64,000 nucleotides of DNA, taken from Oscillospiraceae bacterium. GTDB taxonomy: Bacteria > Bacillota > Clostridia > Oscillospirales > Ruminococcaceae. Shown here in pieces: positions 1 through 8,295 of the stretch. The first letter of the stretch is position 1. Every line of letters begins with the position of its first letter. The stretch spans positions 20,638 to 84,637 of the forward strand of contig JAGAJN010000024.1 of the NCBI GenBank assembly GCA_017828975.1. Direction: 5' to 3'. Position numbers and translations under genes: made by a program. The notes beneath the pieces are model-generated. The model worked only from the letters and a program-made list of their open reading frames with translations. It did no database searches and was not told the origin of the DNA.

Positions 1-254
1 AGCATACGGCTTTGGATAAAGCAAGCGTCGGCAGCCTTGCCCATTTCACCTCCGAGAGCGTCAATTTCACGCACCAAATGACCTTTTGCAGTTCCGCCGA
101 TGGAAGGATTGCAGGGCATATTTGCGATTTGATCCAGCGATATAGTAAAAAGCGCAGTCTTTGCACCCAATCTTGCGGAAGCCAGAGCAGCCTCAACCCC
201 AGCATGACCTGCGCCAATGACCGCAACATCGTATTCACCCATAAAATAAGACAT
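1..254 (-). CDS. mnmG: tRNA uridine-5-carboxymethylaminomethyl modification enzyme MnmG (5' part only)
   Basis: N-terminal 84 residues of MnmG (GidA), the FAD protein that with MnmE installs the cmnm5 group on U34 of certain tRNAs. Visible motifs are the dinucleotide-binding [12 protein letters not shown] near residues 12-23 and the conserved CNPSIGG near residue 50. The gene runs off the left edge, so the C-terminal part is not seen. The ATG at 254 is preceded by GAGGAG at good spacing; an in-frame ATG four codons later is less well placed. It lies 41 bases after mnmE, the usual neighbour. Identification is secure. Confidence 0.96.
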   Translation of the reverse strand, partial: MSYFMGEYDVAVIGAGHAGVEAALASARLGAKTALFTISLDQIANMPCNPSIGGTAKGHLVREIDALGGEMGKAADACFIQSRM

Positions 255-274
255 ATCTATTCTCCTCAACAAAA

Positions 275-290
275 TGTTCCACGTGAAACA
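275..290. other. parS: parS-like ParB/Noc-family centromere site
   Basis: The 16-base sequence TGTTCCACGTGAAACA matches the Bacillus subtilis parS consensus TGTTNCACGTGAAACA at every specified base. It lies in the mnmE-mnmG gap, about 7 kb from the putative origin, where parS sites are typically found. It is expected to load ParB (Spo0J) for origin segregation. No ParB gene is inside this window; it normally lies just beyond mnmG and rsmG. Confidence 0.88.
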
Positions 291-295
291 TTTCT

Positions 296-1669
296 TTACT
301 TTCCAACACAAAAATGCGAAAATACTTCGTTGACCACATTTTCTGTTGCCCGTTCACCCGTCAGTTCAAGCAGATAATTCAAGGCATTGTCCAGAACAAC
401 ATTGACCGCATCAAGCGTATAACCTAAGTTCAGTGTTTCCAGAGCCGCATTTATCTCGGATAATGCGTTGTAACATGCCACCCTCTGTCGCTCATTGGAA
501 ATGACAGCACCATTCAGATCAACGTTGTCAAGCAAAAATATCTCCCTAACAGCAGCTTCGATAATCGCAGCCGAGTTTCCGTCATTGGCAGAAATTGTAA
601 CTGTTTTAAGAAATCTACCCTCCATAAACTGCCAATCCTCGGTAGTGCCCTTGTCGGATTTGTTTATGACGGCAAGGATTTTCTCAGAAACATCAGCCTG
701 TGAAAGCAGCTCGATCAATCTCTGATCGTCCGTGTCCGGCGGACAGCTTCCATCAAAAACCGCAATTATAAGCGAAGCCCCGCCCAGCCGTTCGACTGCC
801 TTCCGAACGCCGAAATTCTCCACAACGTCCTTGGTGGAATGAATACCCGCCGTGTCCGCCAAACGCAAAGTAATGTCCCCCAAGCGAACACTTTCCTCAA
901 CAATATCCCGTGTTGTCCCGGCAATATCGGTCACAATACTCCGTTCGCAGCCGCTTAGAAGGTTCATCAAAGTGGATTTACCCACATTAGGCTTGCCCAC
1001 AATGCACGTATCAATTCCGTTTTTCAGGATAATTCCCGAATTATAGGTTTCCAGAATGTTTGAAAGCTCACCGCTCAGTTCGGACAATTCCGCAGCCATA
1101 GCAGCTTCGGACACCTCCGCAATGTCCTCCTCGGGATAATCCACCCAAGCCGCACAGCTGCCGAGAAGGGTTTGCAGCCTGTCCGAAACGGACTTTATAC
1201 TTTTGAAAAGCTTGCCATCTCTCAGCGAAACAGCGCACTTATGAGCCGCCTTACCCTCTGCGGAGATAATATCCATAACGCCCTCCGCCTGAGTAAGGCT
1301 GAGTTTCCCGTTAAGGAACGCTCTTTTCGTGAATTCTCCCGCCTGAGCAGGGACGGCACCGCTTGCCAAAACTGCCTGCAGAACGCTGTCCGCAACGAAA
1401 ACACCTCCGTGACAGGAGATCTCGCAAACGTCCTCCCCCGTGTAGGAATGGGGAGCGCGGAAAACCGTAAGAATACCGTCGTCCAGCTTACCGCCGCAGC
1501 CGTCACCGATAATTCCGTAAGCGCAGGTGTAGCCTTCCATCTCGGAAACAGCCTTGCCGTAGGGCTTGAACACCTTCTCAGCGCACTTTATGGCACCGTC
1601 CCCGCTGATACGGATAACGGCAATTCCTCCCGCAGCACGGGGAGTAGATATTGCAGCAGCAGTAACCAT
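296..1669 (-). CDS. mnmE: tRNA modification GTPase MnmE
   Basis: A 457-residue protein of normal length for MnmE (TrmE), the GTPase partner of MnmG in U34 modification of tRNA in the cytoplasm. The N-terminal tetrahydrofolate-binding domain is followed by a helical domain with an inserted G domain: P-loop GKPNVGKS at 225-232, GTTRD just after it, DTAG at 272-275, NKSD further on. The C-terminus ends CVGK, matching the family C-x-GK tail with the catalytic cysteine. The ATG at 1669 follows GGAGGATAAACA. It is separated from khpB by a terminator-like hairpin, so it may be transcribed partly on its own. Confidence 0.97.
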   Translation of the reverse strand: MVTAAAISTPRAAGGIAVIRISGDGAIKCAEKVFKPYGKAVSEMEGYTCAYGIIGDGCGGKLDDGILTVFRAPHSYTGEDVCEISCHGGVFVADSVLQAVLASGAVPAQAGEFTKRAFLNGKLSLTQAEGVMDIISAEGKAAHKCAVSLRDGKLFKSIKSVSDRLQTLLGSCAAWVDYPEEDIAEVSEAAMAAELSELSGELSNILETYNSGIILKNGIDTCIVGKPNVGKSTLMNLLSGCERSIVTDIAGTTRDIVEESVRLGDITLRLADTAGIHSTKDVVENFGVRKAVERLGGASLIIAVFDGSCPPDTDDQRLIELLSQADVSEKILAVINKSDKGTTEDWQFMEGRFLKTVTISANDGNSAAIIEAAVREIFLLDNVDLNGAVISNERQRVACYNALSEINAALETLNLGYTLDAVNVVLDNALNYLLELTGERATENVVNEVFSHFCVGK

Positions 1670-1710
1670 TGTTTATCCTCCATAAATCTCAAAACATCTA
1701 AATAAATTAT

Positions 1711-1750
1711 TACAAAAACAAAAGGCTGCTTCGATGAAACAGCCTTTATC
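1711..1750 (-). terminator. Rho-independent terminator after khpB
   Basis: Read on the minus strand, an 8-bp perfect stem AAAGGCTG/CAGCCTTT (1721-1728 with 1740-1747) with an 11-base loop is followed by TGTTTTTGTA. It lies just after the khpB stop and before mnmE, so it probably ends or thins out the rpmH-to-khpB transcript. Confidence 0.7.
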
Positions 1751-1772
1751 ATCTGCCTATCGACAGAAAGAA

Positions 1773-2576
1773 TCAAATATCAATTTTACCGTAAAGCTCG
1801 CCGATCATGGAATCCTCGGGCTTCGGCTTCTTATAATCCTTCTCAAAAGAGGTCTTAGCCATGTCGAAGGAGCGAGGAACGGGCTTGGAATCGCCTCTGC
1901 CCTTGCCGTAACCGCCCTTGCGCTTGTTATCGAAGCGCTTGCCGCCTCTCTGCTCTCTCTTGGGAGGATTTGTGCAGGAAATAACGACCTTTCTGTAAGG
2001 CTCCTCGCCTGTGGAATGGGATGAAACGCCCTCGATCTCGGAAACAGCGGAGTGAATGATGCGTCTTTCGTAGGGGTTCATAGGCTCAAGAACGGTAGTC
2101 CTGCCTGTACGGAGAACGGTCTTGGAGATCTTAACAGCCAGCTCCTCAAGAGTAGCCTTTCTCTTCTCACGATAACCGCAGGAATCCACGCTGACACGGT
2201 AATAATCCTTGTCGGAGCGATTGCAGACCATAGAAGCGAGATACTGTATAGCGTCCAGAGTTTCGCCGCGTCTGCCGATAACGGTACCGGAGGTATCGCC
2301 GACGATCTCAATAAGGCAGCCGTCCTCGGAGGGAGTGACATTCAGCTCAGCCTCAACGCCCATGCCCTTGAGGATACCTCTGATATAATCAGCGGCAACA
2401 TCGCATCTTTCGGGCTCAAAGCTTGCCTGAACTTTCGCCTCGCCCTTAGTGAAAAACAGCGTTTTCTTGGGCTCTTCAAGTATTTCAAAGGTAATCTTGG
2501 ACTCATCTGCGCCGAAGAACTTAACAGCCTCTGCCTTGGCTTCTTCGATTGTTTTTCCTGTAAAAATCTCGGTCAT
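1773..2576 (-). CDS. khpB: RNA-binding protein KhpB/Jag (SpoIIIJ-associated)
   Basis: A 267-residue protein with the Jag architecture: N-terminal Jag_N domain (about 1-55), a KH domain (about 75-150, with GRRGETLDAIQYL) and an R3H domain (about 155-215, with ERRIIHSAV giving the R-x3-H signature). A basic, glycine-rich tail follows, which is longer and more charged than in many homologues. KhpB binds RNA, usually with KhpA, and affects cell division and envelope genes in streptococci. It sits 23 bases after yidC in the standard rpmH-rnpA-yidD-yidC-khpB order. The ATG follows AAAGGAGTTAATT. Confidence 0.95.
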   Translation of the reverse strand: MTEIFTGKTIEEAKAEAVKFFGADESKITFEILEEPKKTLFFTKGEAKVQASFEPERCDVAADYIRGILKGMGVEAELNVTPSEDGCLIEIVGDTSGTVIGRRGETLDAIQYLASMVCNRSDKDYYRVSVDSCGYREKRKATLEELAVKISKTVLRTGRTTVLEPMNPYERRIIHSAVSEIEGVSSHSTGEEPYRKVVISCTNPPKREQRGGKRFDNKRKGGYGKGRGDSKPVPRSFDMAKTSFEKDYKKPKPEDSMIGELYGKIDI

Positions 2577-2599
2577 AAGAATTAACTCCTTTCAACGGA

Positions 2600-3751
2600 T
2601 CATTCGTCATCGGTATATTCATCGCCGTATTTTTCCGCCTGTCTGCGTCGTGCCTCGGCGATAATTTTACTTTCCAGCTCTTTCTGCTTTGCCTTAGAAA
2701 GCTTGATATCCTGGGCTTTTTTCTCGGAATCAGCCTTTGCGCTTTCGGGTAACTTGCCCTGAGCCTTCATCTGTTCAAGCTGCTGCTGATACATCATCTG
2801 CATCATATTCGGCTTATTTTTCTTCTTGGCGTTGTCCTTTTTGATAAGCTCGGCAACGTATTCGGGGGTATAGATCTTGTTCAGAACGATGGTCTGAATA
2901 AGGCTGACGATCGAAGAGATTATCCAGTAAAATCCGATACCTGCGGGCAGGCTGTACGCAAAGAATACGGAAACAAGGGGCATTGTGTACAGCATAATGT
3001 TCATACTCGTCATAGACGGATTTGCTGCGGAATCGGGGTTCTGCTTTTTCATTCTTACCTGGGAATAGATAGTGATGATAAGCTGAAAAAGACCGGAAAG
3101 AATGGGTATAAGGATAAGAGCGACAGTCTGTGCGGGAGTGATGCCCATAAGAGCCTTCTGCTCGGCGTCGAAGGCATACTGCGGAACAAGTCCCAGATCG
3201 AGTCCGAGGAAGGTATTGTTGAAATCTGCCAGCTTTTCGGTCAGCTCGGGAAGCTCGGCAAGCTTATCGGGGTCTGTCTGAAAAAGCTTGATAATAAACA
3301 GCTCGGGACGGCTTGTGAAGTTATTTCCCTCGCTTGCGAAATACTCCTTTGCGATCTCGGTAGCCCTAGCCAGAACGTCCTTATTTACACGGAGAATGTG
3401 GGTAATAGGGCGGTAAACAACGTCGATGATACCGAAAAGGAAGGGAAACTGAATAAGCGCCGTGGAGCAGGAGGACATAGGATTGATATTCTCCTCCGCA
3501 TAGAGCTTCATAGTTTCCTCGTTGAGCTTCTCCTGATTGTTTCCGTACTGTTTTTTCAGACGCTCCAGCTTAGGGTTAAGCGCCTGGAGAGCAGCGGTAG
3601 ACTTCTGCTGCTTAATGGAAAAGGGGAAGAGTATCAGTCTTACGATAAGGGTAAAAATTATAATGGAAACGCCGTAATTTTTTACGATCGAATAAATGAG
3701 CCACATAATGAAGCCCATAGGGTAGCCGCAAATTTTGCCAATTAAACCCAT
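2600..3751 (-). CDS. yidC: Membrane protein insertase YidC (SpoIIIJ/OxaA1 type)
   Basis: A 383-residue member of the YidC/Oxa1 insertase family. It has the expected hydrophobic segments: near residue 10-30, then SIIIFTLIVRLILFPF with the conserved membrane arginine, then three later segments (around 95, 215, 260). The C-terminal tail is long, basic and Q/K-rich, as in ribosome-binding YidC forms. There is no lipobox at the N-terminus, unlike B. subtilis SpoIIIJ. The ATG at 3751 was chosen because GGAGGTAACA lies directly upstream; an open frame extends 10 codons further to a TTG without a ribosome site. Confidence 0.94.
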   Translation of the reverse strand: MGLIGKICGYPMGFIMWLIYSIVKNYGVSIIIFTLIVRLILFPFSIKQQKSTAALQALNPKLERLKKQYGNNQEKLNEETMKLYAEENINPMSSCSTALIQFPFLFGIIDVVYRPITHILRVNKDVLARATEIAKEYFASEGNNFTSRPELFIIKLFQTDPDKLAELPELTEKLADFNNTFLGLDLGLVPQYAFDAEQKALMGITPAQTVALILIPILSGLFQLIITIYSQVRMKKQNPDSAANPSMTSMNIMLYTMPLVSVFFAYSLPAGIGFYWIISSIVSLIQTIVLNKIYTPEYVAELIKKDNAKKKNKPNMMQMMYQQQLEQMKAQGKLPESAKADSEKKAQDIKLSKAKQKELESKIIAEARRRQAEKYGDEYTDDE

Positions 3752-3864
3752 TGTTACCTCCGAACAGACGGTATTTTTCAATACTATCCGTATAAATTAA
3801 AAACTTTAATACAATTAATATAATAATCGGGAAAAATCAGCCCGTTATTTTCGTTATCAAACGC

Positions 3865-4110
3865 CTAATTTTTAGGCTTCTTAAAGAAGTAAAATTCATC
3901 GGGAACGTAATCCACACCACCGGGGTTGAAAGGGTTACACCTTAACAGCCGCCTGACAGTCAGATACCCGCCCTTAATGAACCCGAACCGTTCCACCGCA
4001 ATAAGAGCATACTTTGAACAGGTCGGATAAAAACGGCAGCAGGGCGGAAAAAGCCCCGAAATGAACCGTCTGTAAAATTTTATCAAAAGCAATAGAAGCT
4101 GTTTCATCAT
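3865..4110 (-). CDS. yidD: Membrane protein insertion efficiency factor YidD
   Basis: An 81-residue small basic protein with the YidD signature: [35 protein letters not shown], then [11 protein letters not shown]. The cysteines (CC..C..C) and the proline-rich core are conserved in the family. YidD is an amphipathic membrane-surface protein that assists YidC-dependent insertion. Its start overlaps the end of rnpA in an ATGA arrangement, implying translational coupling, and it precedes yidC by 113 bases. Confidence 0.95.
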   Translation of the reverse strand: MMKQLLLLLIKFYRRFISGLFPPCCRFYPTCSKYALIAVERFGFIKGGYLTVRRLLRCNPFNPGGVDYVPDEFYFFKKPKN

Positions 4111-4487
4111 TTTTTATGATTTTTGCCGCCCTTGTTACGGGGCTTGAAAGCGTCGGGATCATTCATTTTCGGGATAAGCCGTCTGCGGAAAAACGACGCT
4201 ATTTCGTAGCTTTTGCACTCCGCGGCACCTTTTCTGGCGCACACAACGATGTCAAAACCGATAGGCATCAAAAGCTCACATTCACGGTAAGCTTGTCTGA
4301 TGACACGCCTTGCCCTGCTTCTTTTTACAGCATTTCCCATTTTTTTACCTGTGGAAATGCCAATACGATTTACAGGGAGTTTATTTTTACGAAAATATAC
4401 CAGACAGTTATTATCCGAAACTGCCGCACCTTTGTTATAAAGAGCAAGGAAATCCTTATTTTTGTTGATTTTAACGGTAAAAAGCAA
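4107..4487 (-). CDS. rnpA: Ribonuclease P protein component
   Basis: The protein subunit of RNase P, which helps the catalytic RNA remove 5' leaders from pre-tRNAs. The RNR signature region is clear: [23 protein letters not shown] in the middle of the protein, followed by [10 protein letters not shown]. The start is uncertain. The frame is open to a GTG at 4526, but the TTG at 4487 gives [13 protein letters not shown], which fits the family N-terminus much better. Neither has a strong ribosome site. It overlaps yidD at its stop codon. Length about 126 residues, typical for RnpA. Confidence 0.92.
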   Translation of the reverse strand: MLFTVKINKNKDFLALYNKGAAVSDNNCLVYFRKNKLPVNRIGISTGKKMGNAVKRSRARRVIRQAYRECELLMPIGFDIVVCARKGAAECKSYEIASFFRRRLIPKMNDPDAFKPRNKGGKNHKK

Positions 4488-4565
4488 AGGAAGCACCGTC
4501 CCGAATATTCTAAAAAATAAGACCACAAACCAAAGTTGCGGCCATAGTTGTCAATGGGTGGAAAC

Positions 4566-4597
4566 GCCGTAGCCGAAACCGCAGGACGCGGCTCGGC
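4566..4597 (-). terminator. Hairpin in the rpmH-rnpA gap
   Basis: GCCG-T-AGCCG (4566-4575) can pair with CGGCTCGGC (4589-4597), leaving one bulged base. It has no T-run, so it is not a classical terminator. It may act as a processing or attenuation site separating abundant L34 mRNA from scarce rnpA mRNA. Confidence 0.35.
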
Positions 4598-4608
4598 GGC
4601 GAATCTGA

Positions 4609-4743
4609 TTAGTGAGTGAGTCTGGCTCTGCCCTTAGCGCGTCTGCGTGCCAGCACCTTGCGGCCGTTTCTTGTAGCCATACGCTTCATAAAGCCGTGCT
4701 CTTTCTTTCTGTGGAGCTTCTTAGGCTGATAAGTTCTCTTCAA
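4609..4743 (-). CDS. rpmH: 50S ribosomal protein L34
   Basis: A 44-residue protein starting [18 protein letters not shown] and ending KGRARLTH, unmistakably ribosomal protein L34 of the large subunit. It is full length. The start codon is TTG at 4743, preceded by AAGGAGGGAA at good spacing; there is no in-frame ATG in a better place. It heads the rpmH-rnpA-yidD-yidC-khpB group and has its own strong promoter upstream on the minus strand. Confidence 0.95.
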   Translation of the reverse strand: MKRTYQPKKLHRKKEHGFMKRMATRNGRKVLARRRAKGRARLTH

Positions 4744-4829
4744 AACAATTCCCTCCTTTTATTTTCAGAAACCGACGGGGGACACCCGCCGAACTCAATT
4801 AATGCTTACAAATATCCTTGCAATTATTT

Positions 4830-4859
4830 AGTATAGCCTATTTCAGGTGGTTCTGTCAA
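4830..4859 (-). promoter_or_regulatory. Sigma-A promoter for rpmH operon
   Basis: Minus strand: TTGACA (complement of 4854-4859), 18-base spacer, TATACT (complement of 4830-4835). It reads toward rpmH, whose start is about 87 bases downstream. Confidence 0.75.
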
Positions 4860-5265
4860 GTATTTTTTCAAAAAAATATTCTAAAAACCTATGAAAAAAT
4901 CGTTTTCGGGGATTTACACAAAACTATTTGTATATTTTTACAGTATTATACTATCTATTAATTTTTACCATTATTACAATTTGTATAGTACCATATAAAT
5001 TAACCTAATTGTAAAATAAACAATCACCATTCAACTATAATACTATCCGTAAAATACATTTTAATTATACTATTTGATTATTTTATTTTTATGAGATTTA
5101 GTTACTATTTGTAATATTACTTTGTAATTCTCCTGTTAGTTAAGTTATAGATAATACTTTTCGTATATTCTCCCACAAATAGTACCATCTGTTTCGTTTG
5201 TCGTTCTACTGACAGTTTAGTAATTGCCGATTTCTACTAAATGTGAAGTGTGAAAAACTGCATTT
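4860..5265. other. AT-rich gene-free DNA between rpmH and dnaA
   Basis: No coding frame with a ribosome site is seen. The stretch is very AT-rich and carries several similar short words (ATACTATC, TATAGTACCAT, AATAGTACCAT, TATACTATTTG) at irregular spacing. I found no TTATCCACA-type DnaA box here, so it is not an obvious second half of a bipartite origin. Confidence 0.5.
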
Positions 5266-5334
5266 AGTGTGAAGAGTGAAAAGTGGAAAGTGAAATTATT
5301 AGTGTTGAGTGATGAAAGTTGAGAGTTGAATTTT
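5266..5334. repeat. Heptad-periodic intergenic repeat
   Basis: Imperfect 7-base units in register: AGTGTGA, AGAGTGA, AAAGTGG, AAAGTGA, AATTATT, AGTGTTG, AGTGATG, AAAGTTG, AGAGTTG, AATTTTA. Related tracts occur at 18264-18371, 24301-24420, 26966-26993, 50538-50594, 57744-57810 and 58007-58173. It is non-coding: the period is 7, not 3. Confidence 0.7.
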
Positions 5335-5531
5335 ATGTGAAGTGCGAAAAGTGAAGTTTTTCTGTTAATCCAACAAAAGCCCGTCCCGCAGTTACGCACT
5401 TTTTTCGGATTTCAGCAAAATCAGCAAAATCGGCAAAATCAGCAAAATATCAAACTCACAAATCCCACAAACAAATAGTAACAACACAAACAAACACAAA
5501 TTAGCATAAAAAATCAACCATATCCTCTCAC

Positions 5532-5760
5532 AAAATGTAAAGCAGGGTAAATAGGGCTAAATAAAAGGGAAGGGTGAGTGCAAATTCTTCCTAGCGGAAT
5601 AATTAGGGGGAACCGATAGGGGCGGGGGAAACTCCCTGCTTTGCGTTAGGGTTTGTTGTGTCCCATTGCATTTTTGCATTGCCCATATAGGTTCCCCCTC
5701 TGCGGGAGTTGCGCAAAATTAGAGAGGTCACTTAGGTGGTGTCGCCAAAAGAAAGTAGGA
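5532..5760. repeat. Structured intergenic repeat, copy 1
   Basis: About 230 bases closely related to 24576-24770 and 62706-62900. Landmarks: AAAATGTAAAGCAGGGTAAA at the start, GGGGGAACC (5606-5614) pairing with GGTTCCCCC (5690-5698), an inner hairpin GGGGG-AAA-CTCCC (5624-5636), and the tail GTCGCCAAAAGAAAG. Similarity to copy 2 extends roughly 200 bases upstream, including the AAATATCAAACTCACAAA and ACAAACAAACACAAATT words. Confidence 0.85.
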
Positions 5761-6197
5761 CAGGCGGGAAAAGTCGGTATTTGCGCCACTGCGGGTAGTT
5801 TGCGAGTTTACCGATTTGTGACTTTTCACCGCCTTTGTGTGACGAAAGTCGAAAAACGTGAACGTTTTTCTCTTTCTGTTGGGAGATTGTGGCTTTACTC
5901 CTGCCTTATTGTTAGCTTTTCTTGTAAGGCTTGGTTTCTATTGATGTTTGGTAAATTCTCTTTATGGGCTTTTCTTTTGATTGTTCTGTCGGTTTGATAC
6001 CTTTTATGTAAGAACTTTTGTAATTGTTAATTACGGATTTCGCTCTCTGCGGAGAGCGACCAGCCCTTCCTAGCGTCGAAGGGCTGGATCCCAAGACGCT
6101 TTTGATGCCTGCGGCGCTTTTTCTTTTTTTCTTTTTGCCTGCGCACGCTTTTTTTGCTTTCCAATTTTCCTCCTTGTTTTTTGTCCAATTTTAATAC
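5761..6197. other. Gene-free stretch upstream of dnaA with several hairpins
   Basis: No credible gene. Contains GAAAAACG-TGAA-CGTTTTTC (about 5851-5871), a perfect hairpin CGCTCTC-TGCG-GAGAGCG (6041-6058), and CCAGCCCTT/AAGGGCTGG (6060-6087). An alternative pairing AGCGTC (6072-6077) with GACGCT (6095-6100) would disrupt the second hairpin. A pyrimidine-rich tract (6117-6175) precedes the dnaA promoter. Confidence 0.5.
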
Positions 6198-6226
6198 TTG
6201 ATTTCACAATCATTTTCTGTTATAAT
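6198..6226 (+). promoter_or_regulatory. Sigma-A promoter for dnaA
   Basis: TTGATT (6198-6203), 17-base spacer, perfect TATAAT (6221-6226); the dnaA ATG is 49 bases after the -10. No DnaA box was found next to it, so autoregulation is not evident here. Confidence 0.75.
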
Positions 6227-6274
6227 ATTATTATCTATTACATATTCACTGCCGAGAAAGGGGAAGTCAAAAAA

Positions 6275-7627
6275 ATGAATTCTTTCGGCGAAGTCTTTGA
6301 AATGGTCAAAACCTATTGCCTTGAAGTCGCTAACGTCGGGGATATCGCTTTTAAACTCTGGATAAATCCCCTTGAACCCGTTAAGCTGGAGGATAATGTT
6401 GCCTATTTTACCGTGAAATCCTCATTCCAGAGAAATATTATTACCAAGAATTACGAGAAAATTCTCCTCGCAGCCTTCGCAAATACTCTCGGATTTGACG
6501 TCAGCATACATATCGACGTGACCGAAGAGGAGGAGGAAAACGGCGAAGGCGACCCCATCTCCGAGGATTCCGCAGTTAAACAGGCGGAGCTTATGCAGAC
6601 CTTCCGGGGTGCCGAATATGACTATACTTTCGATACTTTTATAGTGGGACGTTCCAACGAGTTCGCATATGCAGCCTGCACAGCCGTTGCGAAAAACTGC
6701 GGAAGTACCTATAATCCCCTGTTTCTCCACGGTCCGTCGGGACTTGGCAAGACACATCTGCTGAACGCTATCAGCTATGAAATAAAAAAGAACGCCCCCG
6801 ATACCAATATTATATATGTAACGGGCGAAGTGTTTGCAAACGAGCTTATCGCCGCTATCCAGAATAAGGACACCTCGCAGTTCCATAAGAAATACCGCAG
6901 CGCCGATGTCCTTCTTGTGGACGATATTCAGTTTATTGCGGGTAAAGAGTCCACTCAGGAGGAATTTTTCCATACATTTAACGAGCTGCATCAGGTCAAC
7001 AAGCAGATAGTTCTGACCTCCGACCGTCCGCCGAAGGACATAAAAACTCTGGAGGACCGCATCAGGACACGCTTTGAATGGGGACTTATCGCAGACATTT
7101 CCCTGCCCGATTTTGAAACAAGAGTTGCTATCATCAAGCGTAAAGCCGAGCTTTTGCAGCTGGACATTTCCGATGAGGTTGCCGAATTCATCGCAAACCG
7201 CCTGAAAACCAATATCCGACAGCTGGAGGGCGCAGTCAAAAAGCTGAAAGCCTCAAAGCATCTGGTGGGAACTCCACCGTCCATCGCAATGGCGCAGAAC
7301 GTTATCCGTGAGATCCTGAACGACGACCAGCCCGAACCCGTTACCGTTGAAGCTATCATTGGCGAGGTGGCAAACATCTACTCCGTCACCACCGATGACA
7401 TCAAGTCCAACAAGCGTTCACAGCAGGTTTCTCTTGCCCGAAAGGTGGCTGTTTACGTTATCCGTGAGATAACTCAGATGTCCTTGGACGCTATCGGAAT
7501 GGAGATCGGCGGCAGAGATCATTCCACCATCGTTTACTATAATAATGATATTGAAACCAAAATGAAGAAAAATCCTCAGCTGAAAGAAACGGTTGAAGAT
7601 ATAATCAAAAACATCAGCGCAAGGTGA
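6275..7627 (+). CDS. dnaA: Chromosomal replication initiator protein DnaA
   Basis: A 450-residue AAA+ initiator that binds DnaA boxes at oriC and opens the origin. Domain I spans about 1-80, a short acidic linker follows (TEEEEENGEGD), the AAA+ domain has Walker A GPSGLGKT (153-160) and Walker B LLVDDIQF (213-220), and domain IV (about 355-450) has GGRDHSTI at 412-419. Domain II is unusually short. The DNA-contact helix-turn-helix departs from the norm: SLDAIG instead of SLPxIG, DHST instead of DHTT, and IVYY where VxHA is usual. The ATG at 6275 follows GAGAAAGGGGAAGT. It stands alone with its own promoter and is followed by the putative origin. Confidence 0.97.
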   Translation: MNSFGEVFEMVKTYCLEVANVGDIAFKLWINPLEPVKLEDNVAYFTVKSSFQRNIITKNYEKILLAAFANTLGFDVSIHIDVTEEEEENGEGDPISEDSAVKQAELMQTFRGAEYDYTFDTFIVGRSNEFAYAACTAVAKNCGSTYNPLFLHGPSGLGKTHLLNAISYEIKKNAPDTNIIYVTGEVFANELIAAIQNKDTSQFHKKYRSADVLLVDDIQFIAGKESTQEEFFHTFNELHQVNKQIVLTSDRPPKDIKTLEDRIRTRFEWGLIADISLPDFETRVAIIKRKAELLQLDISDEVAEFIANRLKTNIRQLEGAVKKLKASKHLVGTPPSIAMAQNVIREILNDDQPEPVTVEAIIGEVANIYSVTTDDIKSNKRSQQVSLARKVAVYVIREITQMSLDAIGMEIGGRDHSTIVYYNNDIETKMKKNPQLKETVEDIIKNISAR

Positions 7628-7655
7628 TGCTTTAATATAAGCGCAAGATATTTTT

Positions 7656-7681
7656 TGTAGGGGACGGGTTTCCCGTCCCGC
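7656..7681. repeat. 26-base palindromic repeat, copy A
   Basis: GGGACGGG-TTT-CCCGTCCC (7661-7679) inside a 26-base word identical to 37264-37289. Both copies follow the stop codon of a plus-strand gene. The hairpin is strong but lacks a following T-run. Confidence 0.75.
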
Positions 7682-7801
7682 TGCATTGTCCCGCTTACAT
7701 CATCTTTAAAAACGTGAAACACCCGTTCCCTATAAAAATTCCGCATGAAACTGCGGTTTATTTTTGTTCAAAAAAGCGATTACATAAAGTTGATTTTTGA
7801 G

Positions 7802-8156
7802 TTTTCAACAGGGTGTTGAAAGTTAAGTTGAAAACTTTGGTAAACAGAAAAATCTAAGAAAACAGACCATATTTCAACAATATTACCGTCTGTATAATGA
7901 TTTTTTCAACCATTTGTCAAAAAAATTCCGCAGGGTAAAGATTTTCAACGAAATTATCCACATAAATTCAACTTCAACTCCACAGTATTTAACACTTTCA
8001 ACGGCAGATTTTCTCTTTTGACTTTTCAACAAGTTTTCAGCATACAGGCTGTTGACAAATATTCTCCGCAGTTACAGGGTTTAAGGCGGTTTTCAACAAT
8101 TTAACCGTCCCTACTGCTACGACTGTTTATATTTATATTATTTTATTATTATTTGA
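7802..8156. other. oriC: Putative replication origin oriC (dnaA-dnaN interval)
   Basis: The 670-base dnaA-dnaN gap has no gene. It contains one perfect DnaA box TTATCCACA (7954-7962) and a cluster of TTTTCAACA-like 9-mers: plus strand at 7802, 7871, 7903, 7942, 7995, 8023 and 8090, minus strand at 7814-7822, 7826-7834 and 8050-8058. After the last box comes CTACTGCTACGACTG (8111-8125), whose complement reads TAG-type triplets, and then an AT tract (8126-8154) suitable as the unwinding element. Position and gene order are those of a firmicute oriC. The boxes are inferred, not proven. Confidence 0.8.
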
Positions 8157-8295
8157 TGCAGCACAGGGGGTTTTTTTCAGTTTTCTGCGGCTCCGCCTGT
8201 TGAATTCCGATTAAGGTAAGTAAACGCTGCTTACCGATGATTATGCAGACAAAATGAATATGCAGATGCTGCACCAAAGAAAGGATTTCAGAATT

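Noticed and set aside
4860-5265. Second origin half with DnaA boxes
   Set aside because: No TTATCCACA or TTTTCAACA-like 9-mers were found; only AT-rich words of the ATACTAT type.
5266-5334. CRISPR array
   Set aside because: Units are 7 bases, imperfect and without spacers; no cas gene is present anywhere in the window.
5653-5997. 114-residue open frame in the rpmH-dnaA gap
   Set aside because: It runs through structured repeat copy 1; no ribosome site, no recognisable protein, and equivalent frames appear in the other copies only because the DNA repeats.
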